DNA from: Roseibium sp. TrichSKD4
Lineage (GTDB): Bacteria > Pseudomonadota > Alphaproteobacteria > Rhizobiales > Stappiaceae
Assembly (NCBI RefSeq): GCF_000148725.1
Contig: NZ_GL476311.1
Location: forward strand, 131,501 to 195,500
DNA length: 64,000 bases
Direction: 5' to 3'
Positions 17,732 through 27,976 of the stretch are shown here, in pieces. The position numbers were made by a program, and so were the translations under genes. Numbering within the stretch: the stretch's first letter is position 1; the number at the start of each line of letters is the position of its first letter. The notes under the pieces are model-generated. The model ran no database searches. It was not told where the DNA came from and saw only the letters and a program-made list of their open reading frames with translations.

Positions 17732-19162
17732 TCAGCCAACGATGCGCAAACTTTTGATCGAAGATGCAATAGCCTTGAAGGCAGCACTTAGATCCGAAGA
17801 CTCAACAAAGTAGTAGTGAGAAGGCGACGTTGCGCAATAGCTTAGCGAAAGATCTGGAAGCGTATTCCGCCTGATTTGGAAGCCGACAGTATAGATTATG
17901 ATGCCTTTTGCTTTGGCTTGATCACACATTGTTTTCATGTATGCGACAGAATTATGCTTGCTGTTGGCTGGTGAGTTCATATTTCCGCGCGTAGTGACGT
18001 ATTGAACGTTTCTGCGGGCATTCACTATCCCTCGCCGCATATCCTTCGGATTCAAACCCTTCCAAGGATCTTTCGGGCGGTATTGAGCGGTGATGCCTCC
18101 ATCTGTCATTAGGACAATGACTTTCTGAGTTTGTTTGTCACTCCAGTCAGTTGGATGGCCCGGCAAAAGGCCGCCGTCCAGGGCTGCAGCCGTTCTCAAT
18201 TTTGGTGAAAGTGCTTTTGCCTCCCACAATAGACCTATATCCATTCCGGTCCCATCAGACAGTGTCAGGCGATCAACTGCTGCTTTTAACCCGCCCAAAT
18301 TATTTCTGTTCAGATACATTCGGCTGGCAAAGTTTTCAGGGCACCAAGGATTGGTTTTTCGCCAATAATATAAATGCGGCAGTTGTGCTCTTGAATTTAA
18401 GGGAATGTCGTTGAGGTCGAAATCTTCTGGCTTGTATTCGATGCAATGCTTGGCACCAAGAAAACGGTAAAGTTTGCTGGTGATCTGGCTACCTGATCCG
18501 TATTCTGACGCTGGTTGACCGTCCATATATCCGCGCGTGGGAAAGTACCGAGACAAGAGCCTAGGACCGGTATTTACGGTGCCGCCGAAGGGAATAAGAT
18601 TTATTGAAGTATATTTCTTCAAGTCTCCTTCAAGCATCAGATCAAGAAAGTCATGTGACGCCGTCTTCAGCTGTTTAATTCGGTTGCCAGCCATGGAGGA
18701 GGAAATGTCGATTACAAGCGATACTTCAGTAAATTTGGCTTCTTGAGCGGCTTCGGCCGACGCTTGAATTGTTGATTGCCGTTGACCGATCAGCGCGAGA
18801 AAAGGTGTTTCGACTGTGACGGATGCAGTTACTTCTATGACGCGTGAATCATCAGAGTTTTCAATAACATTGGGCTCGATATCGAGTGATGCCCAATCGC
18901 TTCCTTCTGGAACATTCTTTGAAATATAGTCATTGAGCGTTGCATTGAGATCGCCCTTGTTAGACAGGGAGGCTGCTGCAAGTGGAGCAGATTCAACTGC
19001 TCGATTTAGTTGTAGTTATGCATTTGAAATGCGAATAAGGTCAACTGTACCACCAGCGAATACAATTAATGGTAGTAGTATAAAGGCTATAATTATGGCA
19101 ATGTTTCCATTTTTGTCTTTGGGAAAAGAGTTGAAACTTTTTAGTGCTTGTATACGCATCAT
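17732..19162 (-). pseudogene. TadG-like von Willebrand factor A protein interrupted by an in-frame TAA
   Basis: The frame opens at ATG 19162 with a TadG-type N-terminus (KDKNGNIAIIIAFILLPLIV, then GGTVDLIRISNA), a Flp-pilus-associated membrane anchor. A TAA follows at 19016-19018. The same frame continues with LQLNRAVESAPLAAASL, the normal continuation of this family. It then reaches a VWA domain with the metal-binding motif DISSSM just before the first in-frame ATG (18694) and LMTDGG further on. Initiation at 18694 would lose that motif, so the gene looks non-functional unless the stop is read through. It heads the minus-strand island. Confidence 0.78.
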
Positions 19163-19491
19163 TCACACCATTTTTTCTTGCTTTTATCTTTCCCGCAACT
19201 CGTACTCAATATAAATTTGAAATATTAACGTAGAGGAAATTGAGCCTCGTGGAGGTTTGGGAAATCGGAGATCGGTCCCCTGACAGGGGCAATAAGCTTG
19301 CGTACGTTCAAATAAACGCATGACAATTGCTTGAATTTCGCGTAAGAGATCGCCCGGAATGAACGGGATCGGATCTCAATCTGGTCAACACATTCTCCAT
19401 ACATTGATCGACATGGCCCAAGGTCAGCCTGGAATCGACGGTTCTCCGGTTCGGGAAAAGGCTGCTTTGTAATTAAAAAGGGAAATTTGCC

Positions 19492-19953
19492 ATGAATATC
19501 ATCGAAGAACTCAATGCAGCCGAAATGGCTCGCATCGAAGAACAGCGCAAGCTGCCGGAATTTTCACCAGGTGACACCGTTCGCGTGAACGTTCGTGTTA
19601 CGGAAGGCAACCGCACACGTACGCAGGCTTACGAAGGCGTTTGCATCGCCCGCTCTGGTGGCGGCATCAATGAGAGCTTCACAGTTCGCAAGATTTCTTA
19701 CGGCGAAGGTGTTGAGCGTGTGTTCCCGATCTACTCGCCGATGCTGGAAGGTGTTGAAGTGGTCCGTCGCGGTAAGGTTCGCCGCGCGAAGCTTTACTAC
19801 CTCCGTGACCGCCGTGGTAAGTCTGCTCGTATCGTTGAAGCAACCAACGCTCGTGCAAAGCGCCTGAACGACGAAGTTCGTGCTGATGCAGCGGCTGCAA
19901 AAGCTGCCAAGGCTGCTGCCAAAGCGGCTGAAGCAGAAGCTGCTGCTGAGTAA
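19492..19953 (+). CDS. rplS: 50S ribosomal protein L19
   Basis: L19 lies at the 30S-50S interface. The N-terminus ([19 protein letters not shown]) and the segments [25 protein letters not shown] and [15 protein letters not shown] are diagnostic. It is 153 residues including an Ala/Lys-rich tail of about 25, usual in Alphaproteobacteria. A long (about 330-base) leader separates it from the pilus-accessory island; it contains a small CCCCT-gac-AGGGG hairpin (19277-19289) of unknown meaning. A strong terminator follows. Confidence 0.97.
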   Translation: MNIIEELNAAEMARIEEQRKLPEFSPGDTVRVNVRVTEGNRTRTQAYEGVCIARSGGGINESFTVRKISYGEGVERVFPIYSPMLEGVEVVRRGKVRRAKLYYLRDRRGKSARIVEATNARAKRLNDEVRADAAAAKAAKAAAKAAEAEAAAE

Positions 19954-19975
19954 GAATTAAGCGTTTGACGTTTTA

Positions 19976-19999
19976 AAGGCGGCCTTGGGCCGCCTTTTT
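19976..19999 (+). terminator. Rho-independent terminator after rplS
   Basis: AAGGCGGCC and GGCCGCCTT form a perfect 9-bp stem with a TTG loop, followed by a T run. It begins 23 bases after the rplS stop. Confidence 0.9.
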
Positions 20000-20130
20000 C
20001 ATATGCGTATCAAAGATCATTGATAAAAGCTCAACTGGAAACGCTTGACCAAACGGCTCAGCTTGGGCATTTCATAATCTGACAATAATCAGGCTGTTTG
20101 TCAGCCAACAAGGCCCAACCGGACAAGGTT

Positions 20131-20163
20131 GCAAATGCGCGGGGGAGCTGCATTTGCATTTTT
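20131..20163 (+). promoter_or_regulatory. Terminator-like hairpin in the leuC leader (candidate attenuator)
   Basis: GCAAATGC (20131-20138) and GCATTTGC (20150-20157) form a perfect 8-bp stem followed by ATTTTTC. It ends about 30 bases before the leuC start. Such a terminator directly ahead of a leucine-pathway gene could be an attenuator. However, no leucine-rich leader peptide was found upstream, so the control signal is unknown. Confidence 0.45.
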
Positions 20164-20195
20164 CTAGAAGGGGCACCCGGTTTCAGGAGAGAACC

Positions 20196-21608
20196 ATGGC
20201 AACCGCTCGCACGCTTTATGACAAAATTTGGGACGATCATCTGGTTGATATGCAGGAAGACGGCACTGGCCTTCTCTATATTGACCGGCATCTTGTTCAT
20301 GAAGTGACGAGCCCGCAGGCCTTCGAAGGTTTGCGGATGACCAATCGAAAGGTTCGCCAACCTTCCCGCACCCTTGCCGTTGTGGATCACAATGTTCCGA
20401 CCACCGACCGATCGAATGGCATTGATGATCCAGAATCTGCCTTGCAGGTTGATACGCTTGCCAAAAACGCAGCCGAGTTCGGGATCGAGTACTACTCTGA
20501 ACTCGACAACCGCCAAGGTGTTGTTCACATCGTTGGTCCGGAGCAAGGGTTCACCTTGCCCGGCATGACCATCGTCTGCGGTGACAGCCACACGTCTACG
20601 CATGGCGCGTTCGGCTCCCTCGCTCATGGCATTGGTACATCTGAGGTTGAGCATGTTCTGGCCACCCAGACCCTGATCCAGAAAAAAGCCAAGAACATGC
20701 TGGTTCAGGTGGATGGCGAGCTGCCGGAAGGGGTCAGCGCCAAGGATATTGTGCTGGCAATCATTGGCGAGATTGGAACGGCTGGCGGCACTGGCTACGT
20801 GATTGAATATGCAGGTGAAGCTATTCGTGCGCTGTCCATGGAAGGCCGGATGACGGTCTGTAACATGTCGATTGAAGGCGGAGCGCGTGCTGGCTTGATC
20901 GCACCGGATGAAAAGACGTTCGAGTATATCAAAGGCCGTCCGAAAGCTCCGACCGGCGAAGCATGGGATCGGGCTGTTGAATACTGGAAGACCCTTCATA
21001 CTGATGAAGGTGCCGAGTATGACAAGGTCGTACGTCTCGATGCAGCCAATCTGCCGCCGATCGTCAGCTGGGGATCATCTCCGGAGGATGTTGCGTCTGT
21101 TCAGGGCGTGGTGCCGAACCCGTCTGACATTTCGGATGAAAACCGTCGCAGCTCCAAGACCCGAGCTCTTGAGTATATGGGGCTAGAGCCTGGGACCAAG
21201 ATCACAGATATAGCCGTTGACCGCGTATTCATCGGATCTTGCACAAACGGTCGTATTGAAGACCTGCGCGCTGCAGCAGCCATGATCGGTAGCGGCAAGG
21301 TGAAGGATAGCGTCAGCGCGATGGTTGTTCCTGGTTCCGGTCTGGTTAAGGAGCAGGCAGAGGCTGAAGGCCTGGATGCTGTCTTCAAGAATGCCGGGTT
21401 TGAATGGCGCGAGCCGGGCTGCTCCATGTGTCTTGCCATGAACGCTGACAAGCTGCAGCCAGGCGAGCGTTGTGCCTCAACATCGAACCGGAACTTTGAA
21501 GGGCGTCAGGGCTTCAAGGGCCGTACCCACCTTGTGTCTCCGGCAATGGCTGCCGCCGCTGCTATTGCAGGTCACTTCGTTGATATCCGCGAGTGGCAGG
21601 TGAACTGA
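20196..21608 (+). CDS. leuC: 3-isopropylmalate dehydratase large subunit
   Basis: LeuC, with LeuD, isomerises 2- to 3-isopropylmalate in leucine synthesis. It is an aconitase-superfamily [4Fe-4S] enzyme. The three cluster cysteines are in GSCTNGR and [30 protein letters not shown] and [10 protein letters not shown] are also conserved. It is 470 residues, full length. The ATG at 20196 follows AGGAGAG and fits family starts. leuD is not in the window; the gene is followed by its own terminator. Confidence 0.97.
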   Translation: MATARTLYDKIWDDHLVDMQEDGTGLLYIDRHLVHEVTSPQAFEGLRMTNRKVRQPSRTLAVVDHNVPTTDRSNGIDDPESALQVDTLAKNAAEFGIEYYSELDNRQGVVHIVGPEQGFTLPGMTIVCGDSHTSTHGAFGSLAHGIGTSEVEHVLATQTLIQKKAKNMLVQVDGELPEGVSAKDIVLAIIGEIGTAGGTGYVIEYAGEAIRALSMEGRMTVCNMSIEGGARAGLIAPDEKTFEYIKGRPKAPTGEAWDRAVEYWKTLHTDEGAEYDKVVRLDAANLPPIVSWGSSPEDVASVQGVVPNPSDISDENRRSSKTRALEYMGLEPGTKITDIAVDRVFIGSCTNGRIEDLRAAAAMIGSGKVKDSVSAMVVPGSGLVKEQAEAEGLDAVFKNAGFEWREPGCSMCLAMNADKLQPGERCASTSNRNFEGRQGFKGRTHLVSPAMAAAAAIAGHFVDIREWQVN

Positions 21609-21634
21609 TTCGCCTAAAGCGCGAAGTGTTTGGG

Positions 21635-21662
21635 ACGGGCATCTTCTGGGTGCCCGTTTTTT
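21635..21662 (+). terminator. Rho-independent terminator after leuC
   Basis: ACGGGCA and TGCCCGT form a 7-bp stem with a 9-base loop, followed by a T run (TTTTTTGTTG when counted from the stem end). Confidence 0.85.
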
Positions 21663-21894
21663 GTTGTGTGCAAGCAATGAAACATCGGAGACTGTGTGAG
21701 GGCTCCTTGAGATAAAACAAAGGTTTGCACTGTCTTGACGGCTTTTCCCTGCGGGAGAAGATGAACTGTTGCCTAATATATTTCCGGGCTTCACAAGAGT
21801 GTCATCAGACCACTACAATAGTTACGTCACATAAGGGCATAGGGTGTCCATGTGGAAGCCTTATCCCCTACGGTCATGACGTAAGGAGTGGAAG

Positions 21895-22452
21895 GTGACG
21901 ATTGCAGTTTCGTCGGGTGCCCATCCCGCATTGGTGCTCAATGCTGACTATCGGCCATTAAGTTACTACCCCCTATCGCTTTGGTCCTGGCAGGACACGA
22001 TCAAGGCAGTCTTTCTGGACAGGGTCAACATCGTGTCCGAGTATGATGCTGCGGTCCGAAGTCCGAGCTTCGAGTTCCGAATACCCAGTGTCGTATCCCT
22101 CAAAACATACGTAAAGCCCAACAGATTTCCTGCCTTCACGCGCTTCAACGTTTTCCTTCGCGACAAATTTCAGTGCCAGTATTGTGGATCAAAGGAAGAG
22201 CTGACGTTTGATCACCTCATTCCTCGCTCCAAAGGTGGCCAGACCACTTGGGACAATGTCATTACCGCCTGCTCCCCCTGCAATTTGCGAAAAGCCAATA
22301 AATCCTGCAAGCAACTGAATATGTGGCCAATGCATATGCCCTTTCAGCCGACCATTCAGGATTTGCATAATAATGGTCGGGCCTTCCCACCGAATTATCT
22401 ACACGATAGCTGGCTCGATTTTCTCTATTGGGATACGGAGCTGGAACCGTAG
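21895..22452 (+). CDS. HNH endonuclease family protein
   Basis: The 185-residue protein has an HNH nuclease domain near residues 95-145. A zinc-binding pair CQYC is followed by the metal finger DHLIPRSKGG, then WDNV, and a second pair in CSPCNLRKANK. The first 90 residues (HPALVLNADYRPLSYYPLSLW) are conserved in a widespread alphaproteobacterial group with no settled role. The start is GTG with AAGGAG upstream. No restriction, toxin or phage gene is adjacent, so it looks like a chromosomal housekeeping type rather than a defence enzyme. Confidence 0.88.
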   Translation: MTIAVSSGAHPALVLNADYRPLSYYPLSLWSWQDTIKAVFLDRVNIVSEYDAAVRSPSFEFRIPSVVSLKTYVKPNRFPAFTRFNVFLRDKFQCQYCGSKEELTFDHLIPRSKGGQTTWDNVITACSPCNLRKANKSCKQLNMWPMHMPFQPTIQDLHNNGRAFPPNYLHDSWLDFLYWDTELEP

Positions 22453-22780
22453 GTACTTGGCATACACCGCCTATGCCGATAGATGTCTCCAATTTGCCGA
22501 CATATAACCAAATGTGCCTGGCTTAAGCAGCGCGCACTGTGTGTTTGCATCGGGTGTCAGCGATAGCGGCATGAGCACTTTCATTTTTGGTAAACAAAAG
22601 AATAAGCTGTAAACGGCAAAAGTGACGTAGCGGGTTCACTCCCTTAAGGGTTGTTTTAAAAGGGTTGGGCTCTTTGAGCCAATTGACAGCTTTTTCAATG
22701 TAAAACTGCCATCGCATTATTAACAACTGGAAGAGTAAATTCCGATAGCACGCATAGGTCTCTTGAAGGAGCCCTGTGTC
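22453..22780. other. Gene-free gap upstream of the TadG-like pair
   Basis: No convincing reading frame was found in these 328 bases. TTAA boxes at 22644-22647 and 22656-22659 have an 8-base spacer, one off the CtrA spacing, so they were not called. The gap probably contains the promoter of the TadG-like genes. Confidence 0.5.
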
Positions 22781-24181
22781 GTGTTCGAAAGCAAAAACTC
22801 TTCGTATTTTCATAAGTTTGGTAGTGATGAGCGCGGTTCGCTCCTGCCCCTGGTTGCTGGTGTGTGTCTTATTCTTTTGGTGGTAGCAGGGTCGGCCGTC
22901 GACTATGGAAGAGCACTGGGCTATCGCCATAAAATTGCTAATGCGGTCGACGCAGCTGCACTTACCGTGGCAAAGCAGCTTTCAACAACGGTTCTGACTG
23001 AAAATCAAATACGGACCGGTCTGAAGAATGCGTTCCGTGCCAATTTGAACGCAGCCGGGATCAATTCACAAGGTATAGACAATCTGGACTTCAAAGTTGA
23101 TCCGGGTGAAGGGACACTGGATGTTTGGTCTAGCGTAGATATTCAAACCAACTTTATCAAACTCGGCGGAATAGGCCCTGAGAAACTGGAAGTTGGCGCA
23201 GCTTCGCAAGTCAATTACTCCCGGTTTGACGTTGAACTGGCACTCGTATTGGACGTCACCGGCTCTATGAGGCCGGACATGAATGCTCTCAAGGAAGCAT
23301 CAAAATCGATTGTCAATATTCTACTTCCAGACGACAGCAATAGTCGTGAATCAAAAGTAAGAATTTCTTTGGTTCCGTACTCTCAAGGCGTAAATCTTGG
23401 AAGTTATGCAACTCGGGTAACAAATGGCGGATCTACTTGGCGCAACTGCGTGAATGAACGGTCCGGGCCACAAAAATTCACAGATGCACCGTATAATTAT
23501 GCTGGGAGCAGATCAGATTTTTTTCATGGAAAACCAAAGCAATTTGTTTGGGATTATGGGTGGACAGAACAATGGCAAACTCGGCCAGAGGCTTGTCCCA
23601 AAACAGCGGTTGAGCCACTAACAGCAGACCGTACGAAACTGCTTCGCGCTATCAGCGGTTTAAAGGACGGCGGTGGAACTGGCGGGCAAACCGGGATTGC
23701 GTGGGGTTGGTATACCTTATCACCAAAGTGGAAAAACCTTTGGCCCAGGGACAGTGCACCTGCTACCTACGGAACGGGTTCCCATACGGACGACACCAAG
23801 AAATTTGCTCTCATCATGACGGATGGTGACTTCAATGCGGCGTATGGGTGGGACTGCGGTTGTAGAAAAATTCGTGACAAACCACTATACTGTCGTAAAA
23901 AATCAAATAAAAAGTCATGGATTGAAAGATACTTTTCTCCTTCAAAAATTAGCCACGCACCTGCACAACGAGCAAAGAAACTGTGCGATGAAATGAAATC
24001 CAAAAATATCGAGATATTTACAGTTTACTTCGATACGGGGGGGGCGACTTTTGGTGATGATCTGATGTCTTATTGTGCTAGTGGCTCAAGGAACTACTAT
24101 AGAGCTGACAACTCAAATGAATTGATACAAGCTTTCTCGAATATTGCTAATGAAATACAGTCTATCTATATCGCTAAATAG
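22781..24181 (+). CDS. TadG-like pilus assembly protein with von Willebrand factor A domain
   Basis: This protein has an N-terminal inner-membrane anchor (DERGSLLPLVAGVCLILLVV, the TadG/TadE-type segment) and a helical linker (IANAVDAAALTVAKQL). A VWA domain follows with the metal-binding motif DVTGSM near residue 163 and IMTDGDFN near 347. It is 466 residues. GTG 22781 was chosen because GAAGGAG lies about 10 bases upstream; an in-frame TTG at 22763 is the alternative. It is closely related to the next gene (shared VPYSQGVNLG, PYNYAG/YYNYRG and GIAWGW segments), so the two are tandem duplicates. Confidence 0.82.
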   Translation: MFESKNSSYFHKFGSDERGSLLPLVAGVCLILLVVAGSAVDYGRALGYRHKIANAVDAAALTVAKQLSTTVLTENQIRTGLKNAFRANLNAAGINSQGIDNLDFKVDPGEGTLDVWSSVDIQTNFIKLGGIGPEKLEVGAASQVNYSRFDVELALVLDVTGSMRPDMNALKEASKSIVNILLPDDSNSRESKVRISLVPYSQGVNLGSYATRVTNGGSTWRNCVNERSGPQKFTDAPYNYAGSRSDFFHGKPKQFVWDYGWTEQWQTRPEACPKTAVEPLTADRTKLLRAISGLKDGGGTGGQTGIAWGWYTLSPKWKNLWPRDSAPATYGTGSHTDDTKKFALIMTDGDFNAAYGWDCGCRKIRDKPLYCRKKSNKKSWIERYFSPSKISHAPAQRAKKLCDEMKSKNIEIFTVYFDTGGATFGDDLMSYCASGSRNYYRADNSNELIQAFSNIANEIQSIYIAK

Positions 24182-24323
24182 TCCTGGTCCACAACAGTGG
24201 GGAAACTCTGGAGGTTATTAGGGATCGGTAACTGTAGTTCCTGCATAAAAATATACCTTCTGTTTTTTAACAACTTTTAATTTGTGCTCGGCTATCTCGA
24301 GTTTAGAGATTGTGAGATTAGCC

Positions 24324-25807
24324 GTGAAAATATCGAAATATTTCAATGTATTACGTAAGGTTAAAGAGTGCAGTGCGGGATCGATAATTCCCCTCATTCC
24401 GCTCTGGTTTTGCTTGTTGTCGTGGTTGTTGGATCAGGAATTGATCTAACAAGCGCGTTGAATGCAAGAAGCAAGATGGCCAATGCCTTGGACGCTTCTG
24501 CCTTAAAACTCGCTGGAAAGTTATCGGTTGCAAAGCTATCGGATGACGAGATCCAAGCTGGCCTTGAGAAGATGTTCACAGCCAACCTTTCGCGGTTTGA
24601 TCTGAAAGCATCTGCCCTTTCCGAGCTTGAGTTTGAGGTTGATTGGACAAAAGGCATACTTGATGTGTGGTCAGATGTTTCTGTTAAGACACACTTTATC
24701 GGGCTGGGGGGCTTAGGGCCTGAAAAGCTTGATGTTGGTGTGACATCCCGCGTTTCCTTTGCCTCTCAGGCATTGGAGTTAGCCCTTGTTCTCGATGTCA
24801 CCGGTTCCATGGACGGGGACATCTCCAGTCTTAAAGAAGCCAGCCAGCTCTTGTTTGAAGCCCTGGTTCCCGAAAACGCTGGTCGACACGATCAACGGAT
24901 ACGCGTTTCGATTGTGCCCTATTCTCAAGGGGTCAATCTTGGGGCCAAGGCTTGGAAGGTTACAAACCGTCAGTCGGACAGTTCCAATTGTGTTGCGACG
25001 AGAGGCGGCCCAAATGCCTTCACCGATGCTTATTACAACTACCGTGGAGCGCGGTCGAACTTCTTCGTTGCACCTGGTGCGCTTGATTATTTTGTAATTC
25101 GTCGCGGTTCGAATGTGTCGTGGTATCCGCCGCGGAACAATTGTCCTGAGTCTGAAATCCTTCCGCTGACAAACAGTCGCAAAACGCTTCTGGCTGCTGT
25201 TGATGCATTGGAAGCCCAAGGTGGAACAGCAGGCCAAGCTGGCATTGCCTGGGGCTGGAAGGCGTTGTCCTGGACTTGGCATCCATTTTGGCCAAGCGGA
25301 AGTGACCCAGCCAAATCTTTTTCATCCCAAGTCGGAAAAGCGGCCGTCATCATGACGGACGGGGATTTCAACGTTCATTACACAGAGCGGTTTAACGCCG
25401 GGTGCGCGCCGGTAGAAGAAACTGATGGCGAAGATTCGACCCATGGTGGGAAACGGAACCGCCGGGATAATGACGACGACGATGATGATGATGATGATGA
25501 TAAAAAAAGAGAACGTGGTGGCCGGTGTTCTGGCGGGACTTACAGCATAGAGGAGTATCTGCCCGGCGCGACAAAGCGTGATGCACCTGCAACCCAAGCC
25601 CTCGCGTTGTGTGAAGCAATGAAGGAACAGGACGTCGTTATTTACACCGTCTATTTCGAGACAACTGGCGCCAAGTTTGGCAAGGATCTCATGAAATCTT
25701 GTGCAAGTGATCCAGATAAATTCTATCTTGCGGAAGACAGGGATGGTCTAAAAGCGGCGTTTTCAGCAATCGCGATAGACAATCTCTCAATTTATCTCGC
25801 CAAATAA
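24324..25807 (+). pseudogene. Second TadG-like VWA protein, apparent frameshift near the N-terminus
   Basis: A GTG at 24324 opens a frame (KISKYFNVLRKVKECSAGSI, then IPLI) that matches the start of TadG anchors but ends at a TAA at 24447-24449. The rest lies in the -1 frame: ALVLLVVVVVGSGIDLTSA, a VWA domain with LVLDVTGSMDG, and VIMTDGDFN. One missing base near 24394-24403 would join them; the total length (1,484) is one base short of a codon multiple. A GTG at 24368 could start a shortened 479-residue protein that keeps the hydrophobic segment, so it may still be made. It contains a run of ten aspartates and is a tandem duplicate of the preceding gene. Confidence 0.68.
25472..25501 (+). repeat. 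In-frame GAC/GAT trinucleotide repeat encoding ten aspartates
   Basis: Three GAC codons followed by seven GAT codons encode Asp10 in the second TadG-like protein, between the VWA core and a Lys/Arg/Gly-rich patch (KKRERGG). The pure GAT part is a microsatellite that can change length without breaking the frame. The paralogue upstream lacks it. Confidence 0.9.
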
Positions 25808-25834
25808 AAAGGCGCGGTGTGATCCGCGCCTTTT
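25807..25834. terminator. Bidirectional terminator between the TadG-like gene and acs
   Basis: AAAAGGCGCGG and CCGCGCCTTTT form a perfect 11-bp stem with a 6-base loop and T runs on both strands. It serves convergent transcripts. Confidence 0.9.
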
Positions 25835-25856
25835 AGCATTTAGGTATTTGAACTGA

Positions 25857-27794
25857 TTACGCCCGATTCTGCCGGTTATCGATCAAATCGTCGACCACAG
25901 CCGGGTCAGCCAGTGTCGAGGTATCGCCGAGGCTGTCAAAGCTGTCTTCCGCGATTTTGCGCAGGATCCGGCGCATAATCTTGCCGGATCGTGTCTTTGG
26001 CAGACCCGGAGCAAACTGGATAAGATCCGGTGATGCAATTGGGCCAATTTCAGAGCGGACATGCGTGACGAGCTCTTTTTTCAGCGCGTCGTTTGGTTCT
26101 TCACCTTCCATCAGGGTGACATAGGCGTAGATGCCCTGCCCCTTGATATCGTGCGGATAACCAACAACCGCTGCTTCGGAAACCTTTGTATGGGCAACAA
26201 GCGCGCTTTCAATTTCCGCAGTTCCCATCCGGTGACCAGAGACGTTGATAACATCGTCAACGCGGCCGGTAATCCAGTAATAGCCGTCTTCATCGCGGCG
26301 ACAGCCGTCACCGGTGAAGTAATAACCCTTGTAGGTGGAGAAGTAGGTCTGAACGAACCGCTCATGGTCGCCATAAACGGTGCGCATCTGGCCCGGCCAA
26401 CTGTCGGTCATGACAAGGTTGCCTTCCGTGGCTCCTTCGAGGATCTTGCCTTCCGCATCCACGATTGCCGGCTGTACACCAAAGAACGGACGGGTAGCTG
26501 AGCCCGGTTTCAGGTCGGTTGCGCCGGGTAGCGGGGTAATCAGGATGCCGCCTGTTTCGGTCTGCCACCAGGTATCGACAATCGGACACCGGCCTTTGCC
26601 AACTACGTTGTAATACCAGGTCCATGCCTCTGGGTTGATCGGCTCGCCCACTGAACCCAATAGACGAAGTGAGTCCAGAGAGCATTTTTCGACATGCTCG
26701 TTACCAGCGCCCATCAGCGCACGGATTGCAGTCGGTGCAGTGTAGAAAATGCTGACTTTGTGCTTGTCGCAGACATCCCAGAACCGGCCCGGGGTTGGGT
26801 AGGTTGGCACGCCCTCAAACATCAGGGTTGTTGCGCCGTTGGCAAGCGGGCCATAAACGATGTAGCTGTGGCCAGTGACCCAACCCACATCCGCCGTACA
26901 CCAGTAGACGTCCCCGTCTTGATAATCGAAGACATACTGATGGGTCATGGAGGCATAGACGAGGTAACCACCAGTGGTGTGCAGAACACCCTTCGGTTGG
27001 CCGGTTGACCCGGAGGTGTAGAGAATGAACAGCGGATCTTCAGCGTTCATCTCGACCGGTTCGCAGTGATCGGAAACCCGATCTGCTTCTTCGTGGTACC
27101 AAACATCACGGCCATCAGCCATGGAGATGTCGCCGCCTGTGCGCTTCACCACGATGACAGTGTCTACGGATACTTTTTCAACTGCCTTGTCGACATTGGC
27201 TTTCAACGGCACTTTTCGGCCACCGCGGAGACCTTCGTCCGCAGTAATGACGCACTTGCTTTCACAGCCTTCGAGGCGCTGGGCCAGGCTATCTGGTGAA
27301 AACCCGCCAAAGACGATGGAGTGGACAGCGCCGATGCGTGCACAGGCCAGCATCGCGTAGGCTGCTTCGGGGATCATCGGCAAGTAGATGGTGACGCGAT
27401 CACCCTTCTTGACGCCTTGCGCGTGAAGAACGTTGGCAAAGACATTCACTTCATGATGAAGCTGCTTATAGGTGATAACCTTGCTTTCAGAAGGGTCATC
27501 GCCTTCCCAGATAATTGCTGGCTGATCGCCGCGTTTTTCAAGATGGCGATCTACGCAGTTTGCAGAGACGTTCAAGGTCCCATCTTCGAACCACTTAATG
27601 TCGACGTTGTGGTAGTCGTAGGAGGTGTTCTTGACCTTGGTGTAAGGCTTGATCCAGTCGACCCGCTTGCCGTGCTCACCCCAAAATGCTTCAGGGTTGT
27701 CGACGGACTGCTTGTACATTTCAAGATACTTGGCGTTATCGACGTGTGCTTTCGCAGCAATGTCTGCCGGGACAGGGAATACATTGTCTGACAT
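25857..27794 (-). CDS. acs: Acetyl-coenzyme A synthetase
   Basis: Acs activates acetate to acetyl-CoA through acetyl-AMP. This adenylate-forming enzyme is 645 residues and full length. It carries the ATP loop [20 protein letters not shown], the acetate/CoA-site segment [11 protein letters not shown], the hinge [20 protein letters not shown] and the C-terminal catalytic lysine in [10 protein letters not shown], which is the acetylation target in this family. The DUF1761 gene lies upstream on the same strand with 182 bases between. It probably feeds the acyl-CoA metabolism represented later in the window. Confidence 0.97.
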   Translation of the reverse strand: MSDNVFPVPADIAAKAHVDNAKYLEMYKQSVDNPEAFWGEHGKRVDWIKPYTKVKNTSYDYHNVDIKWFEDGTLNVSANCVDRHLEKRGDQPAIIWEGDDPSESKVITYKQLHHEVNVFANVLHAQGVKKGDRVTIYLPMIPEAAYAMLACARIGAVHSIVFGGFSPDSLAQRLEGCESKCVITADEGLRGGRKVPLKANVDKAVEKVSVDTVIVVKRTGGDISMADGRDVWYHEEADRVSDHCEPVEMNAEDPLFILYTSGSTGQPKGVLHTTGGYLVYASMTHQYVFDYQDGDVYWCTADVGWVTGHSYIVYGPLANGATTLMFEGVPTYPTPGRFWDVCDKHKVSIFYTAPTAIRALMGAGNEHVEKCSLDSLRLLGSVGEPINPEAWTWYYNVVGKGRCPIVDTWWQTETGGILITPLPGATDLKPGSATRPFFGVQPAIVDAEGKILEGATEGNLVMTDSWPGQMRTVYGDHERFVQTYFSTYKGYYFTGDGCRRDEDGYYWITGRVDDVINVSGHRMGTAEIESALVAHTKVSEAAVVGYPHDIKGQGIYAYVTLMEGEEPNDALKKELVTHVRSEIGPIASPDLIQFAPGLPKTRSGKIMRRILRKIAEDSFDSLGDTSTLADPAVVDDLIDNRQNRA

Positions 27795-27976
27795 TAATAA
27801 AACCTCCCAGACGGAAAAGACTTGGGCGAGATATCCCGCGATTGTGAAGACAACCGACTACCTCCCAGATTGTCGGCGCCATTATGCGTATGAGGCCTGT
27901 CACCGTCCACAAGCCTTTGATCGTACTTTCGTAGTCTTAGTCGTTGGTTGTACGGGACTGCGCGTAAGTGCTTGAA

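Noticed and set aside
22644-22659. TTAA boxes resembling a CtrA site upstream of the first TadG-like gene.
   Set aside because: The spacer is 8 bases, not 7, so it does not fit the consensus.
24268-24285. TTAA-CAACTT-TTAA, a CtrA-like pair.
   Set aside because: The spacer is 6 bases; it is a near miss in an A+T-rich stretch.
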